Source: UBA1195 sp045598025 (lineage in GTDB: Bacteria > Bacteroidota > Bacteroidia > Bacteroidales > WCHB1-69). Taken from it: a stretch of DNA of 37,198 nucleotides. The stretch lies in the NCBI GenBank assembly GCA_045598025.1, contig JAZLLH010000056.1:1-37198 (forward strand). Direction: 5' to 3'. The position numbers were made by a program, and so were the translations under genes. The notes beneath the pieces were generated by a model. That model saw only the letters and a program-made list of their open reading frames with translations, was not told the DNA's origin and did no database searches. Positions 7,089 through 14,842 of this stretch are shown here, piece after piece (position 1 is the first letter of the stretch; every line of letters begins with the position of its first letter).

Positions 7089-7928
7089 GATGTTTGTCTC
7101 CGCGTCACCGGGAAGCAGGAGGATGGGTGGTATTTCGATGAGGGTGTAGGCTCCGTAACGCCCTTCGTTCCGCAGGCGGACAGCTGCGCGGGCGCAACTG
7201 GTCATTACCTGAGCTGTCAGAGCCGGATTATTGATTTCCATTTCGAAGGAAAAACGCTGGTTATGAGTAATTCCGCTGACTCCGGAACGGCTCAGATGGA
7301 CACCGTGAGCTACGTTGTTGAGCGTCTTTACCGAGGGTACAGCCACCATATGGGTCTCGTCATGGGCAAAATAATCATCCCGGAGCAAAGCCTGTTCCAC
7401 CTGACGGGCATCGGCCCCTTCCTCCAATTCAACATACACCATGCGGCGATGTATCCCTGTCCCCAAAGGAATGGTCATAGACAGCGCATCCTTTACACCC
7501 GGCACAGCCTTGGCTGCCACCGTATGTCCCATGGAGCGGCCCGGTCCGAAATCCGTATAGGTAATCCCTTGAGGGGCCATGGCCTGCAACAGCGCTCTCA
7601 CCACCGAATCCGAACCCGGGTCCCAACCGGCCGACAGCACGCTGACGGCCTGGTGCTGCCGTGCCACCGGCATCAGTTTTCTGCGCAAGTCCGCTATCTG
7701 CGTGTGAATATCAAAAGAGTCTACGGTGGAAATGCCCATGGACAACAGGCGTTCCGCATAAACAGGGACCTCCCGGGTGGGCACGCACAACAAAGCGGCA
7801 TCCGCTCTGAGGCTGCTCAAATCGTCTCCGTGATGATACACACCGGCCAGTTCCATATCTGCCGAAGCTTCCACCGCTTCCACAGCGGCTTTTCCTATAT
7901 TTCCGTATCCGATGATTGCGATTTTCAT
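7074..7928 (-). CDS. ddh: meso-diaminopimelate D-dehydrogenase
   Basis: Ddh (284 aa) converts L-tetrahydrodipicolinate, ammonia and NADPH to meso-diaminopimelate in one step, for lysine and peptidoglycan. The N-terminus KIAIIGYGNIGKAAVEAVEA is the Rossmann nucleotide-binding loop. Further family markers are SAGWDPGSDSVVRALL near the middle, DFGPGRSMGHT, and the late motif THNQRFSFEMEINNPALTAQV. I chose the ATG at 7928, which begins directly at the Rossmann strand. A start at 7949 would add seven residues (MSEIPES) and cannot be excluded. The gene is 74 bp downstream of the nuclease lipoprotein gene in the same direction. Assignment is firm from overall similarity to Bacteroidota Ddh. Confidence 0.9.
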   Translation of the reverse strand: MKIAIIGYGNIGKAAVEAVEASADMELAGVYHHGDDLSSLRADAALLCVPTREVPVYAERLLSMGISTVDSFDIHTQIADLRRKLMPVARQHQAVSVLSAGWDPGSDSVVRALLQAMAPQGITYTDFGPGRSMGHTVAAKAVPGVKDALSMTIPLGTGIHRRMVYVELEEGADARQVEQALLRDDYFAHDETHMVAVPSVKTLNNVAHGVHLSRSGVSGITHNQRFSFEMEINNPALTAQVMTSCARAAVRLRNEGRYGAYTLIEIPPILLLPGDAETNISALV

Positions 7929-8002
7929 AGATTCTGGTATTTCTGACATACTACATGTTTTTTGATGAACAATAAACAGGTTTGGAAAACGGAAAACGAC
8001 TT

Positions 8003-8830
8003 CTAACGTTTCAGATTTCCCCAATATTTTTTCTGGTAGGCTCTTTCTACCCGATTTTCCAATTCATCCTCCAGAGAAGGAAATAAATCTCTGTGTATCA
8101 AATTTTCAAGAGAATCAATACTGACGGCACAGGACTCCTGCGTCTGGTACTCATCCGTGTTGCGCATCACAAAGGCAATGCCCGTAGTCAGGCTGCTGCC
8201 GCGGATGAGCAAAGCCTTGAAAAAAGCATGCGGCACAGCCACACCGCCAATGCGTTCCACTTTTCCTTCTCCGTAAATGGGACCGCTGACCACGCAGACA
8301 CTGCCATACTTCTTGGCTACATAGCGGGCCGTCTGCTCTGCATAATTCCAGGAAGTAGCGTTGAGGGTGCGGTTTTGCGGACACACATTGCTCAGGAAAA
8401 AACATTCCTCCATGCTCTGACCGCTCCACTGCATATCACGGGAAGGTGCCATGTGTCCCCGGTCCCAACCGCTGCCACGGTAATCCTCCAAATACGCCTG
8501 AAGCCCCTTAATCTCCGGATCCATCTGAAAAGTGTCCAAACGCTCCACTCCATCGTTGAGCACCTCTTCCCGGGTCAATTCATAGGCCACCCAGGCAGGT
8601 GTAAGATAGTGATGATCGTAGCTCAGGATAAATCCGCGGTGCTGCACCACATCTTCTTCGGCTCCATAGGCAGGGCAGGCAAAAGTATCCGGACCGGACA
8701 ATACAGTTCGGACCTCCACATCCGTTTCGGTGGCTGACATGCTATCCTCTTCCGGTATATAATAAGAACAGGCGGACAACACACATCCGACCGACAATAC
8801 GCTGAAAATTAAACTTCTGAGATTCATCAT
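8003..8830 (-). CDS. Secreted DNA/RNA non-specific endonuclease, lipoprotein (NUC family)
   Basis: A 275-aa lipoprotein of the Serratia-nuclease-like (bba-Me finger) family. The N-terminus MMNLRSLIFSVLSVGC ends in the lipobox LSAC, with Cys21 as predicted lipid anchor. The catalytic motif WDRGHMAPSRDM (His about 126) and the metal-binding Asn in FFLSNVCPQNRTLN (about 148) are both present, so activity is likely. The protein should sit outside the inner membrane and degrade nucleic acids for nutrition or defence. In-frame Met codons further upstream were rejected because the signal peptide begins at MMN. Starting one codon later (8827) is equally possible. Confidence 0.88.
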   Translation of the reverse strand: MMNLRSLIFSVLSVGCVLSACSYYIPEEDSMSATETDVEVRTVLSGPDTFACPAYGAEEDVVQHRGFILSYDHHYLTPAWVAYELTREEVLNDGVERLDTFQMDPEIKGLQAYLEDYRGSGWDRGHMAPSRDMQWSGQSMEECFFLSNVCPQNRTLNATSWNYAEQTARYVAKKYGSVCVVSGPIYGEGKVERIGGVAVPHAFFKALLIRGSSLTTGIAFVMRNTDEYQTQESCAVSIDSLENLIHRDLFPSLEDELENRVERAYQKKYWGNLKR

Positions 8831-8872
8831 TATCCGTTTTTTTTGTATCTTTTGCATTCTCTGCAGAAGGTG

Positions 8873-8880
8873 CAAAAGTA
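8873..8880 (-). promoter_or_regulatory. Predicted promoter of the nuclease gene, -7 element
   Basis: TACTTTTG on the - strand, 42 bp before the ATG at 8830, matches TAnnTTTG. No clear -33 TTG was seen at the usual distance. Confidence 0.5.
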
Positions 8881-9008
8881 CTCAAAATACAGAAATGCAG
8901 AGCCGTTTTTTCTCTTTTTTTTGTCGGCAACAAAGGCCGGACATCCGCTGCCATGGACAAAAACAAAAAAAAACGCTGCAGCCACCGGAAACCGATAGGT
9001 AAAAATAG

Positions 9009-9016
9009 TATCTTTG
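9009..9016 (+). promoter_or_regulatory. Predicted pepT-purM promoter, -7 element
   Basis: TATCTTTG (then CAG) matches TAnnTTTG and lies 28 bp before the pepT ATG, a typical short leader. Confidence 0.5.
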
Positions 9017-9044
9017 CAGATTGAAACTCAAAAAACAAAATCGC

Positions 9045-10268
9045 ATGAACATCAAAGAGCGTTTTTTCAAATACATTGCGGTTGACACCCAATCAGACCC
9101 GGAATCAAACACATTTCCAAGCACTTCCAAACAAAAAGATTTTGCAGTCACCTTGGTAGAGGAACTGAAATCCCTCGGTCTGGCAGATGCACACATGGAC
9201 GAGTACGGATACGTCATGGCTTCCATTCCGTCCAATATTCCGCAGAAAGTGCCGGTTGTCGGCTTCATTGCCCACATGGATACAGCCCCCGATATTTACG
9301 GGAAATGCACGGATCCTCAAGTATTTGAACACTATGACGGAAAGGCCATTTCCCTGGACAAAGAAGGAAAATACATCCTCAGTCCGAATGATTTTCCGGA
9401 AATGCTGCAATACAAGGGACAGACTCTGATCTGCACGAAAGGAGACACCCTGCTCGGAGCAGATGACAAGGCCGGCATTACCGAAATCATGTGCGCCGTA
9501 GAATACCTGATGCAGCACCCGGAAATCAAACACGGAAAAATCGCCATCGGATTCACACCGGACGAAGAAATCGGCTGCGGAGTGGACCATTTCGACGTAA
9601 AAGCCTTCGGTGCCGACTTCGCCTACACCATGGACGGCGGACAGATCGGAGAACTGGAATACGAAAACTTCAATGCCGCCGGAGCAGTCATCCGCATTCG
9701 GGGACGCAACATACATCCGGGATACGCCAAGGACAAAATGACCAATTCCCAATTGGTGGGAATGGAACTTCACCAGATGCTTCCCTGCGGACAGCGGCCC
9801 GAACTGACCCGGGACTACGAAGGATTTTACCTGCTGACCAAATTTGACGGTTGCGTAGAAGAAACCAAGATGCAGTACATCATACGGGACCATGACCGTC
9901 AGAAATTCGAAGAAAAGAAACGCCTGATGCAGGAAGTGGTCCGCTTCCTGAACGAAAAATACGGGAACATCGTCCATTGCGAAATCAAGGACCAGTACTA
10001 CAACATGCGGGAACAGGTAGAACAGCACAAATTCATCGTGGATATCGCTGAGGAAGCCATCCGCCAGGCTGGAGTGGAACCGGCTGTAGTGCCCATCCGC
10101 GGCGGTACGGACGGAGCGCGCCTTTCCTTCATGGGCCTGCCCTGCCCCAACCTGTTCGCCGGCGGACACAATTTCCACGGACGCTACGAATACGTCATCC
10201 TGGAATCCATGGAAAAAGCCATACAAGTCATTCTGAACATCATTCAAGCCTACGCCAAGAGAGGATAA
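9045..10268 (+). CDS. pepT: Peptidase T (tripeptide aminopeptidase)
   Basis: PepT (407 aa) is a cytoplasmic dizinc M20 aminopeptidase that removes N-terminal residues from tripeptides. The family's metal and catalytic motifs appear in order: GFIAHMDTAPD (His/Asp), LLGADDKAGI (bridging Asp), FTPDEEIGCG (catalytic Glu-Glu), YTMDGG (Asp), RGGTDGARLSF and LFAGGHNFHG (His). Length is normal. I chose the ATG at 9045 (MNIKERFFKYIAVDTQSDP) because it matches the family start and follows a promoter. purM starts only 4 nt after the stop, so the two are probably co-transcribed, although their pathways are unrelated. Confidence 0.95.
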   Translation: MNIKERFFKYIAVDTQSDPESNTFPSTSKQKDFAVTLVEELKSLGLADAHMDEYGYVMASIPSNIPQKVPVVGFIAHMDTAPDIYGKCTDPQVFEHYDGKAISLDKEGKYILSPNDFPEMLQYKGQTLICTKGDTLLGADDKAGITEIMCAVEYLMQHPEIKHGKIAIGFTPDEEIGCGVDHFDVKAFGADFAYTMDGGQIGELEYENFNAAGAVIRIRGRNIHPGYAKDKMTNSQLVGMELHQMLPCGQRPELTRDYEGFYLLTKFDGCVEETKMQYIIRDHDRQKFEEKKRLMQEVVRFLNEKYGNIVHCEIKDQYYNMREQVEQHKFIVDIAEEAIRQAGVEPAVVPIRGGTDGARLSFMGLPCPNLFAGGHNFHGRYEYVILESMEKAIQVILNIIQAYAKRG

Positions 10269-10272
10269 AAAT

Positions 10273-11448
10273 ATGAAAAAAAAAGAACTGAACTACAATC
10301 TGCGCGGTGTCTCCGCGAGCAAAGAGGACGTACACAACGCCATTTCCCATTTGGACAAAGGGCTATACCCCGGTGCCTTCTGCAAAATCATACCCGACTA
10401 TCTGGGAGGAGATCCGGACTACTGCAACATCATGCACGCTGACGGAGCCGGCACCAAATCCTCCCTGGCCTACCTGTATTGGAAGGAAACCGGAGACCTT
10501 TCCGTATGGAAAGGAGTCGCCCAGGATGCCGTGGTCATGAATACAGACGATGTACTCTGCGTGGGTGCAGACACCCCCATGCTTCTGTCTTCTACCATCG
10601 GACGCAACAAGAACCTCATTCCGGGTGAAGTCATCGCTGCCGTCATCAACGGAACGGAAGCCTTTCTGGCCCAAATGCGTGACATGGGTGTGGAAATATA
10701 CCTCACCGGTGGAGAAACGGCCGATGTAGGAGACCTGGTCCGCACCATCATCGTGGACTCCACCGTCACCTGCCGCATGAAACGCAGAGACGTTGTAGAC
10801 AACAGCCGGATTGCGGCCGGAGACGTCATCGTCGGATTCGCCTCCTACGGACAGGCAAGTTATGAGGATACCTACAACGGCGGCATGGGCAGCAATGGTC
10901 TGACCTCGGCCCGCCACGATGTATTCCACCACCTGTTGGCGACCCGGTATCCGGAAAGCTACGATGCGGCCATTCCCGAACAGCTGGTATACTCCGGCAA
11001 ATACGCCCTCACCGCTCCTACGGAAATCCCCGGTGTAGATATGGGAAAACTGGTACTCTCACCCACCCGCACCTACGCACCCATTATCAAAGACGTATTG
11101 AAAGAATACCGTTCGCAGATTCACGGAATGATCCATTGCAGCGGCGGCGCACAGACCAAAGTGCTGCATTTTATCGACCGCCTGCATGTGGTGAAAGACC
11201 ACCTGTTCCCGACGCCACCGCTTTTCAACTATATCCACGAATGCTCCCAGACGCCTTGGAAAGAAATGTACAAGGTATTCAATATGGGACACCGACTGGA
11301 AGCCTATGTGCCGGAAAACATCGCCGGGGACCTTATTGAAATCGCCCGCAGATACCGTGTCGATGCACAGATTATCGGACACTGCGAAGCGGCCGAAAGC
11401 AAACAGGTCAGCGTAAAAAGCGAATACGGAACATTCGTTTACCGATAG
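10273..11448 (+). CDS. purM: Phosphoribosylformylglycinamidine cyclo-ligase (AIR synthetase)
   Basis: PurM (391 aa) closes the imidazole ring of AIR with ATP, the fifth step of purine synthesis. The protein shows the family pattern: a flexible N-terminal part, the MHADGAGTKSSLAYLYW segment, the QDAVVMNTDDVLCVGA metal/ATP-binding block, YLTGGETADVGDLV, and GDVIVGFASYGQ before GSNGLTSARHDVF. The C-terminal Gly/Ser motif MIHCSGGAQTKVLHF is present. It is somewhat longer than the E. coli enzyme, as is usual in Bacteroidota. It follows pepT by 4 nt. Assignment is firm. Confidence 0.94.
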   Translation: MKKKELNYNLRGVSASKEDVHNAISHLDKGLYPGAFCKIIPDYLGGDPDYCNIMHADGAGTKSSLAYLYWKETGDLSVWKGVAQDAVVMNTDDVLCVGADTPMLLSSTIGRNKNLIPGEVIAAVINGTEAFLAQMRDMGVEIYLTGGETADVGDLVRTIIVDSTVTCRMKRRDVVDNSRIAAGDVIVGFASYGQASYEDTYNGGMGSNGLTSARHDVFHHLLATRYPESYDAAIPEQLVYSGKYALTAPTEIPGVDMGKLVLSPTRTYAPIIKDVLKEYRSQIHGMIHCSGGAQTKVLHFIDRLHVVKDHLFPTPPLFNYIHECSQTPWKEMYKVFNMGHRLEAYVPENIAGDLIEIARRYRVDAQIIGHCEAAESKQVSVKSEYGTFVYR

Positions 11449-11519
11449 CAGACAGCACCTACGGCATGATTATTGATTACACAAGCATGTTTAACCTGAA
11501 AAAAACATATTATCTCATT

Positions 11520-12215
11520 ATGAAACACAAATCTTTATTAATCGGCATTCTATGCCTTTCGTTAGGTACCATCGCCTACGCACAGCAAAGACCGGTCAGC
11601 AGCCACGCTCCGGCCAAGTCATCCACCATGCAGGGCATGGACAAACTGCCCGTTGCAGAAACCGACGGAGGCAAACCCTTCCTCAATGTTCTGAAGGAAA
11701 GAGAAGAAGCCAACAGCATGACTCAGGACGAATTCACCATGGAACAGATTGCTGCCATTCTTTGGGCAGCCTGCGGCAAAACCATGCCCGAAGGCGGAAA
11801 ATACACCGTTTTCCAAACAACCGAACAGCCTTGTATTGATATCTACATGGTCAACCGTAACGGAATTTACCGCTATGACTATGAACAGAATGAACTGAAT
11901 ACCATACGCAGGGGTATGTTTTTGGAAAAAGTGATTCTCAACGGAAACATGCCCATTGATGCCCCTCTGGCTTTTTTCTTCACCTTCAATCCTGAAAAAA
12001 TCCACCGCGACGGAACGGAAGACGACAACCACATTGAACTTGTCGCCGGTATCAACTGCGGAGCCATTATGGAAAACATTTTCCTGGCCTGCTCCAACAA
12101 CGACCTGGCCTGCCGGCAGGTATCCATTTCTTCCACCAACAAGGAAGCCCTGATGAAAGCCATTGCCGATACAAAATCCCAAATCATCTACGGCCTGATT
12201 ATCGGCAGAAAATAA
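11520..12215 (+). CDS. Secreted nitroreductase/SagB-ThcOx-like protein, divergent
   Basis: A 231-aa protein with a signal peptide (SLLIGILCLSLGTIAYAQQ, cleavage after AYA). The mature part resembles SagB/ThcOx-type nitroreductase-fold proteins of Bacteroidota: FLNVLKEREEANSM near 55-67, then ILWAACG (80-86), CIDIYMVNRNGIYRYD (105-120), GAIMENIFLACSN and NKEALMKAI near the end. Compared with the R-x-S-x-R-x-F motif I remember for the family, Ser is replaced by Glu63, the second Arg by Asn65 and Phe by Met67. FMN binding may therefore be weakened or lost. The start at 11520 places the signal peptide at the N-terminus; an ATG at 11466 would put a polar stretch before it. A His-rich lipoprotein gene follows after 40 nt. 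Confidence 0.65.
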   Translation: MKHKSLLIGILCLSLGTIAYAQQRPVSSHAPAKSSTMQGMDKLPVAETDGGKPFLNVLKEREEANSMTQDEFTMEQIAAILWAACGKTMPEGGKYTVFQTTEQPCIDIYMVNRNGIYRYDYEQNELNTIRRGMFLEKVILNGNMPIDAPLAFFFTFNPEKIHRDGTEDDNHIELVAGINCGAIMENIFLACSNNDLACRQVSISSTNKEALMKAIADTKSQIIYGLIIGRK

Positions 12216-12255
12216 AAAACAAAAACAGACAATCAACCCAAAATCATTTAAAATC

Positions 12256-12861
12256 ATGAAAAAATTAGCAGTTATCTTATGTGTATGCGGTCTGATGACC
12301 GTAGGTTGCAAAAACAAGGAAAACGTTGAAGAACCCAACACGGCCGCTCCTCAGGAAGAACAGGTCAATCCCGAAATGGAAAAATGCAAAGCCATGTGCG
12401 AAGCCTGGCAGAATTGGGATCAGCAGACCGACGAACAGAAGGCTGAACTGATTGCCGACCGCAAAGCCAAAATCACGGAAAATGAAAACCGTAAGGCTGA
12501 ATTTGAAGCCAAAAAGGCTGAATTTGAAGCTAAGAGAGCCGAGTTTGAAGCTCAAAAAGCCGAGTTCGAAAAAACCTGGGCCGAAAATTGGGCCAAGTTT
12601 GACGAACTGAGTGTTGAGGAACAGAAATCCCTCATTGACAACTACATGAAATTCAATTGCCCGAAACACGGTCACCACGGCCATCACGGTAAAGGACAAT
12701 GCCAGCAGGGTAAAGGCCACCATTGCCACGGTGAAGGACAATGCCATCAAGGCGAAGGCCATCACTGCCACGGTGAAGGACAATGCCATCAGGGCGAAGG
12801 CCATCACTGCCACGGTGAAGGACAGTGCCAGCACAAAGAAGGTTGCCAGCACGCCGAATAA
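12256..12861 (+). CDS. Lipoprotein with coiled coil and His/Cys-rich tandem repeats, putative metal binder
   Basis: A 201-aa protein of unknown family. The signal ends in the lipobox TVGC (Cys18). Residues about 40-130 are charged and helical, with four heptads of the type KAEFEAK at 80-105, likely a coiled coil. Residues 135-199 are packed with His, Cys, Gly and Glu. Three tandem 14-residue units GHHCHGEGQCHQGE (154-195) follow a shorter GHHGHHGKGQC start. His and Cys at this density suggest binding of zinc, copper or nickel in the periplasm or at the outer membrane. This is an inference from composition only. It lies 40 nt after the nitroreductase-like gene and before a strong terminator. 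Confidence 0.75.
   Translation: MKKLAVILCVCGLMTVGCKNKENVEEPNTAAPQEEQVNPEMEKCKAMCEAWQNWDQQTDEQKAELIADRKAKITENENRKAEFEAKKAEFEAKRAEFEAQKAEFEKTWAENWAKFDELSVEEQKSLIDNYMKFNCPKHGHHGHHGKGQCQQGKGHHCHGEGQCHQGEGHHCHGEGQCHQGEGHHCHGEGQCQHKEGCQHAE
12715..12840 (+). repeat. Three tandem 42-bp coding repeats
   Basis: Three 42-bp units at 12715-12756, 12757-12798 and 12799-12840 encode the His/Cys motif. The first two are nearly identical at DNA level and the third is altered at its end (CQHKE). Upstream, 21-bp units at about 12493-12572 encode the KAEFEAK heptads. Such near-identical units suggest expansion and contraction by slippage or recombination. Confidence 0.85.
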
Positions 12862-12879
12862 AACCTGATGTACAGACAG

Positions 12880-12909
12880 AAAAAAAGCCTCCATTCGGAG
12901 GCTTTTTTT
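12880..12909. terminator. Bidirectional terminator between the His-rich lipoprotein gene and folB
   Basis: AGCCTCC / GGAGGCT stem (12886-12892 and 12897-12903) with loop ATTC, flanked by A6 on the left and T on the right. It serves the rightward lipoprotein gene and the leftward folB operon. Confidence 0.9.
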
Positions 12910-12926
12910 ATTTTATGATATGGATA

Positions 12927-13286
12927 CTAAATCTCATTCAGATTCATGCGCACACCTACTTTGCGTATATTTCCACCCAAAGGCGGCTGCAATTTATATA
13001 CACATACTTCTGCATTCGTAATTTCGGGAAATCCTGCCTTTAAAGCCAGCAACATGCGGCGGGACACATGTTCCAGAATAGCGGAAGGCTGCTCCATTTC
13101 CTTTTTGATCAATGCGTACACCTTCTGGTAATCGATGGCTGCTGTCAGGTCGTCCGTAGCGGCAGCAGCCTGGGCATCATATGCCAGTGTACACTCCACC
13201 TCAAAACGGGTGCCGATGGCCCGCTCTTCCTCAAAACAGCCGTGACGGGCATAGAAACTCATGCCCTCCAAATGTATTGTTGCCAT
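12927..13286 (-). CDS. folB: Dihydroneopterin aldolase
   Basis: FolB (119 aa) cleaves 7,8-dihydroneopterin to 6-hydroxymethyl-dihydropterin in folate synthesis. The N-terminus has the family block MSFYARHGCFEEERAIGTRF with the pterin-binding Glu. IDYQKVYALIKKEM follows in the middle and the catalytic Lys region YKLQPPLGG lies near the C-terminus. Length is typical. I used the ATG at 13286; the TTG two codons upstream would overlap mtgA. It follows the mtgA stop by 2 nt and is the last gene of ahcY-pdxJ-mtgA-folB, ending at a strong terminator. Confidence 0.93.
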   Translation of the reverse strand: MATIHLEGMSFYARHGCFEEERAIGTRFEVECTLAYDAQAAAATDDLTAAIDYQKVYALIKKEMEQPSAILEHVSRRMLLALKAGFPEITNAEVCVYKLQPPLGGNIRKVGVRMNLNEI

Positions 13287-13288
13287 GG

Positions 13289-14092
13289 TCAATTCAAATC
13301 AAGTCGTTTGCCGTTATTTTTTTCAATGCGTTTTTCCTCTGCTTCCTTATAACGCTCCCTGGCTTTTTCCAGCGATTCCTTATCGAAACGGTAGGACATT
13401 TTGGGCATCAGATAGGTAATATGCCCTGCCCTTGCAAATATATAGGCCGTCGGATGGGAAGGATCCCATTTGCGAGGATTGGGATAACAGGCTGTAATCA
13501 GAGCCGACTGATAGGCCGTCAGATTCTTGGCCGGACGGTGAAAATAATGCTGGGCCGCGGCTTCTGCTCCATAGATTCCATGCCCCATCTCTATGACATT
13601 CAGATACACTTCCATGATGCGTTCCTTTCCCCACAGATGTTCTATCAGAAAAGTAAAATACACTTCAAAACCCTTGCGAATCCAGGAACGGCCTGGCCAC
13701 AGAAAAACATTTTTCGCCGTCTGCTGGGAGATAGTGCTGGCACCTATGATACGGGAATGTGTCTTGTTGTAGTCCACAGCCCGCTGTATCGCGCTGAAAT
13801 CAAATCCCCGGTGCCCGCAGAAGCGGTTGTCTTCCGAAGCAATAGCCGCCTGCACCATGTAAACAGATATTTCGTCCAGCTCCTTCCATTCTTTTTCCCT
13901 GGCTTCACCCTGTATGGAGCGAATCGCCATCAGAAGGGTGAAAGGGGGATTCACCCAACGGTACAGCAGAGTCAGTGCAATGGTGAAAACAAAGAAACAT
14001 ACGATGACTTTTCCCAGTATGCTCCAGAAGCGGCCCCCATTGCGACGCCGGCTGCTCCTCTTACGCGATTTCTTTCTTCTCTTTGTAGCCAA
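13289..14092 (-). CDS. mtgA: Monofunctional peptidoglycan glycosyltransferase
   Basis: MtgA (about 267 aa) polymerises lipid II into glycan strands at the inner membrane. A very basic N-terminus (RRKKSRKRSSRRR) precedes one membrane helix (about residues 25-45). The GT51 motifs follow in order: ASEDNRFCGHRGFDF with catalytic Glu87, GASTISQQTAKNVFLW, KERIMEVYLNVIEMGHGIYG with the second Glu, and a late YQSALITACYPNPRKWDP. There is no transpeptidase domain. The only start near the N-terminus is TTG at 14092. It lies 12 nt after the pdxJ stop and in the same frame, so the true start is less certain. Confidence 0.9.
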   Translation of the reverse strand: MATKRRKKSRKRSSRRRNGGRFWSILGKVIVCFFVFTIALTLLYRWVNPPFTLLMAIRSIQGEAREKEWKELDEISVYMVQAAIASEDNRFCGHRGFDFSAIQRAVDYNKTHSRIIGASTISQQTAKNVFLWPGRSWIRKGFEVYFTFLIEHLWGKERIMEVYLNVIEMGHGIYGAEAAAQHYFHRPAKNLTAYQSALITACYPNPRKWDPSHPTAYIFARAGHITYLMPKMSYRFDKESLEKARERYKEAEEKRIEKNNGKRLDLN

Positions 14093-14104
14093 AACAAACA
14101 GGTT

Positions 14105-14824
14105 TTACTGCAGACGCTGCAAATACATCTGTATGGTGTTTTCTAATCCGAAATACAGGGCATCGCAAATGAGCGCATGTCCGATGGAAACTTCAACCAA
14201 ATTGGGAATCTGCTGATTGAAATAGGCCAGATTGTCCAGATTCAAGTCGTGCCCGGCATTCAGCCCGAGCCCGGTTTCCGCAGCTTTGCGGGCTGCCGCT
14301 TCAAAAGCAGCAATAGCCTTTTCCCTTCCGCTGGCGTATTGAGCTGCATAACTTTCCGTATACAGTTCTACCCGGTCCGTTCCGATGCGGGCAGCACCTT
14401 CTACCATGACGGGATCGGCTTCCACAAAAATGGAAGTCCGTATGCCCTCCTTTTGGAAAGTATGTATAATATCCTTCAAAAAATCAGCTTTTTTAAGCGT
14501 ATCCCAACCGGCATTCGAGGTCAGGGCATCGGGAGCATCCGGAACCAGAGTTACCTGATTGGGCTTCACTTCCAGCACCAGATCGATGAAAGAGGCAGAA
14601 GGATAACCTTCTATATTGAACTCCGTCTTCACCAGAGGACGCAGATCCCGCACATCCTGATAACGGATGTGGCGCTCGTCCGGACGCGGATGGACAGTGA
14701 TGCCCTGCGCCCCGAAACGTTCGCAATCAAGGGCCACTTTCAGCACATCGGGCAGGTTGTGTCCCCGGGCATTGCGCAAGGTGGCTATCTTATTCACATT
14801 CACACTTAATCTGCAGTGTTGCAT
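14105..14824 (-). CDS. pdxJ: Pyridoxine 5'-phosphate synthase
   Basis: PdxJ (239 aa) condenses 1-deoxyxylulose 5-phosphate with 3-amino-2-oxopropyl phosphate to pyridoxine 5'-phosphate (DXP-dependent vitamin B6 pathway). Motifs match the family: LSVNVNKIATLRNARG at the N-terminus, GAQGITVHPRPDERHI with substrate-binding His/Arg, FNIEGYPS, QVTLVPDAPDALTSNAGWD and GLNAGHDLNLDNLAYF near the C-terminus, then EVSIGHALICDAL. It begins 18 nt after ahcY and precedes mtgA by 12 nt, inside one operon. Length is normal. Confidence 0.95.
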   Translation of the reverse strand: MQHCRLSVNVNKIATLRNARGHNLPDVLKVALDCERFGAQGITVHPRPDERHIRYQDVRDLRPLVKTEFNIEGYPSASFIDLVLEVKPNQVTLVPDAPDALTSNAGWDTLKKADFLKDIIHTFQKEGIRTSIFVEADPVMVEGAARIGTDRVELYTESYAAQYASGREKAIAAFEAAARKAAETGLGLNAGHDLNLDNLAYFNQQIPNLVEVSIGHALICDALYFGLENTIQMYLQRLQ

Positions 14825-14842
14825 ACCGACTCCTTTCTTATT

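Noticed and set aside
8003..8830. The nuclease lipoprotein as part of the CRISPR defence island
   Set aside because: It has a lipoprotein signal and its own promoter, and ddh separates it from the cas locus; a functional link is not supported.
9105..10247. 380-codon open frame antisense to pepT
   Set aside because: Shadow; pepT has all its metal motifs and a promoter.
13181..14146. 321-codon open frame antisense to mtgA and folB
   Set aside because: Shadow; both sense genes carry family motifs.
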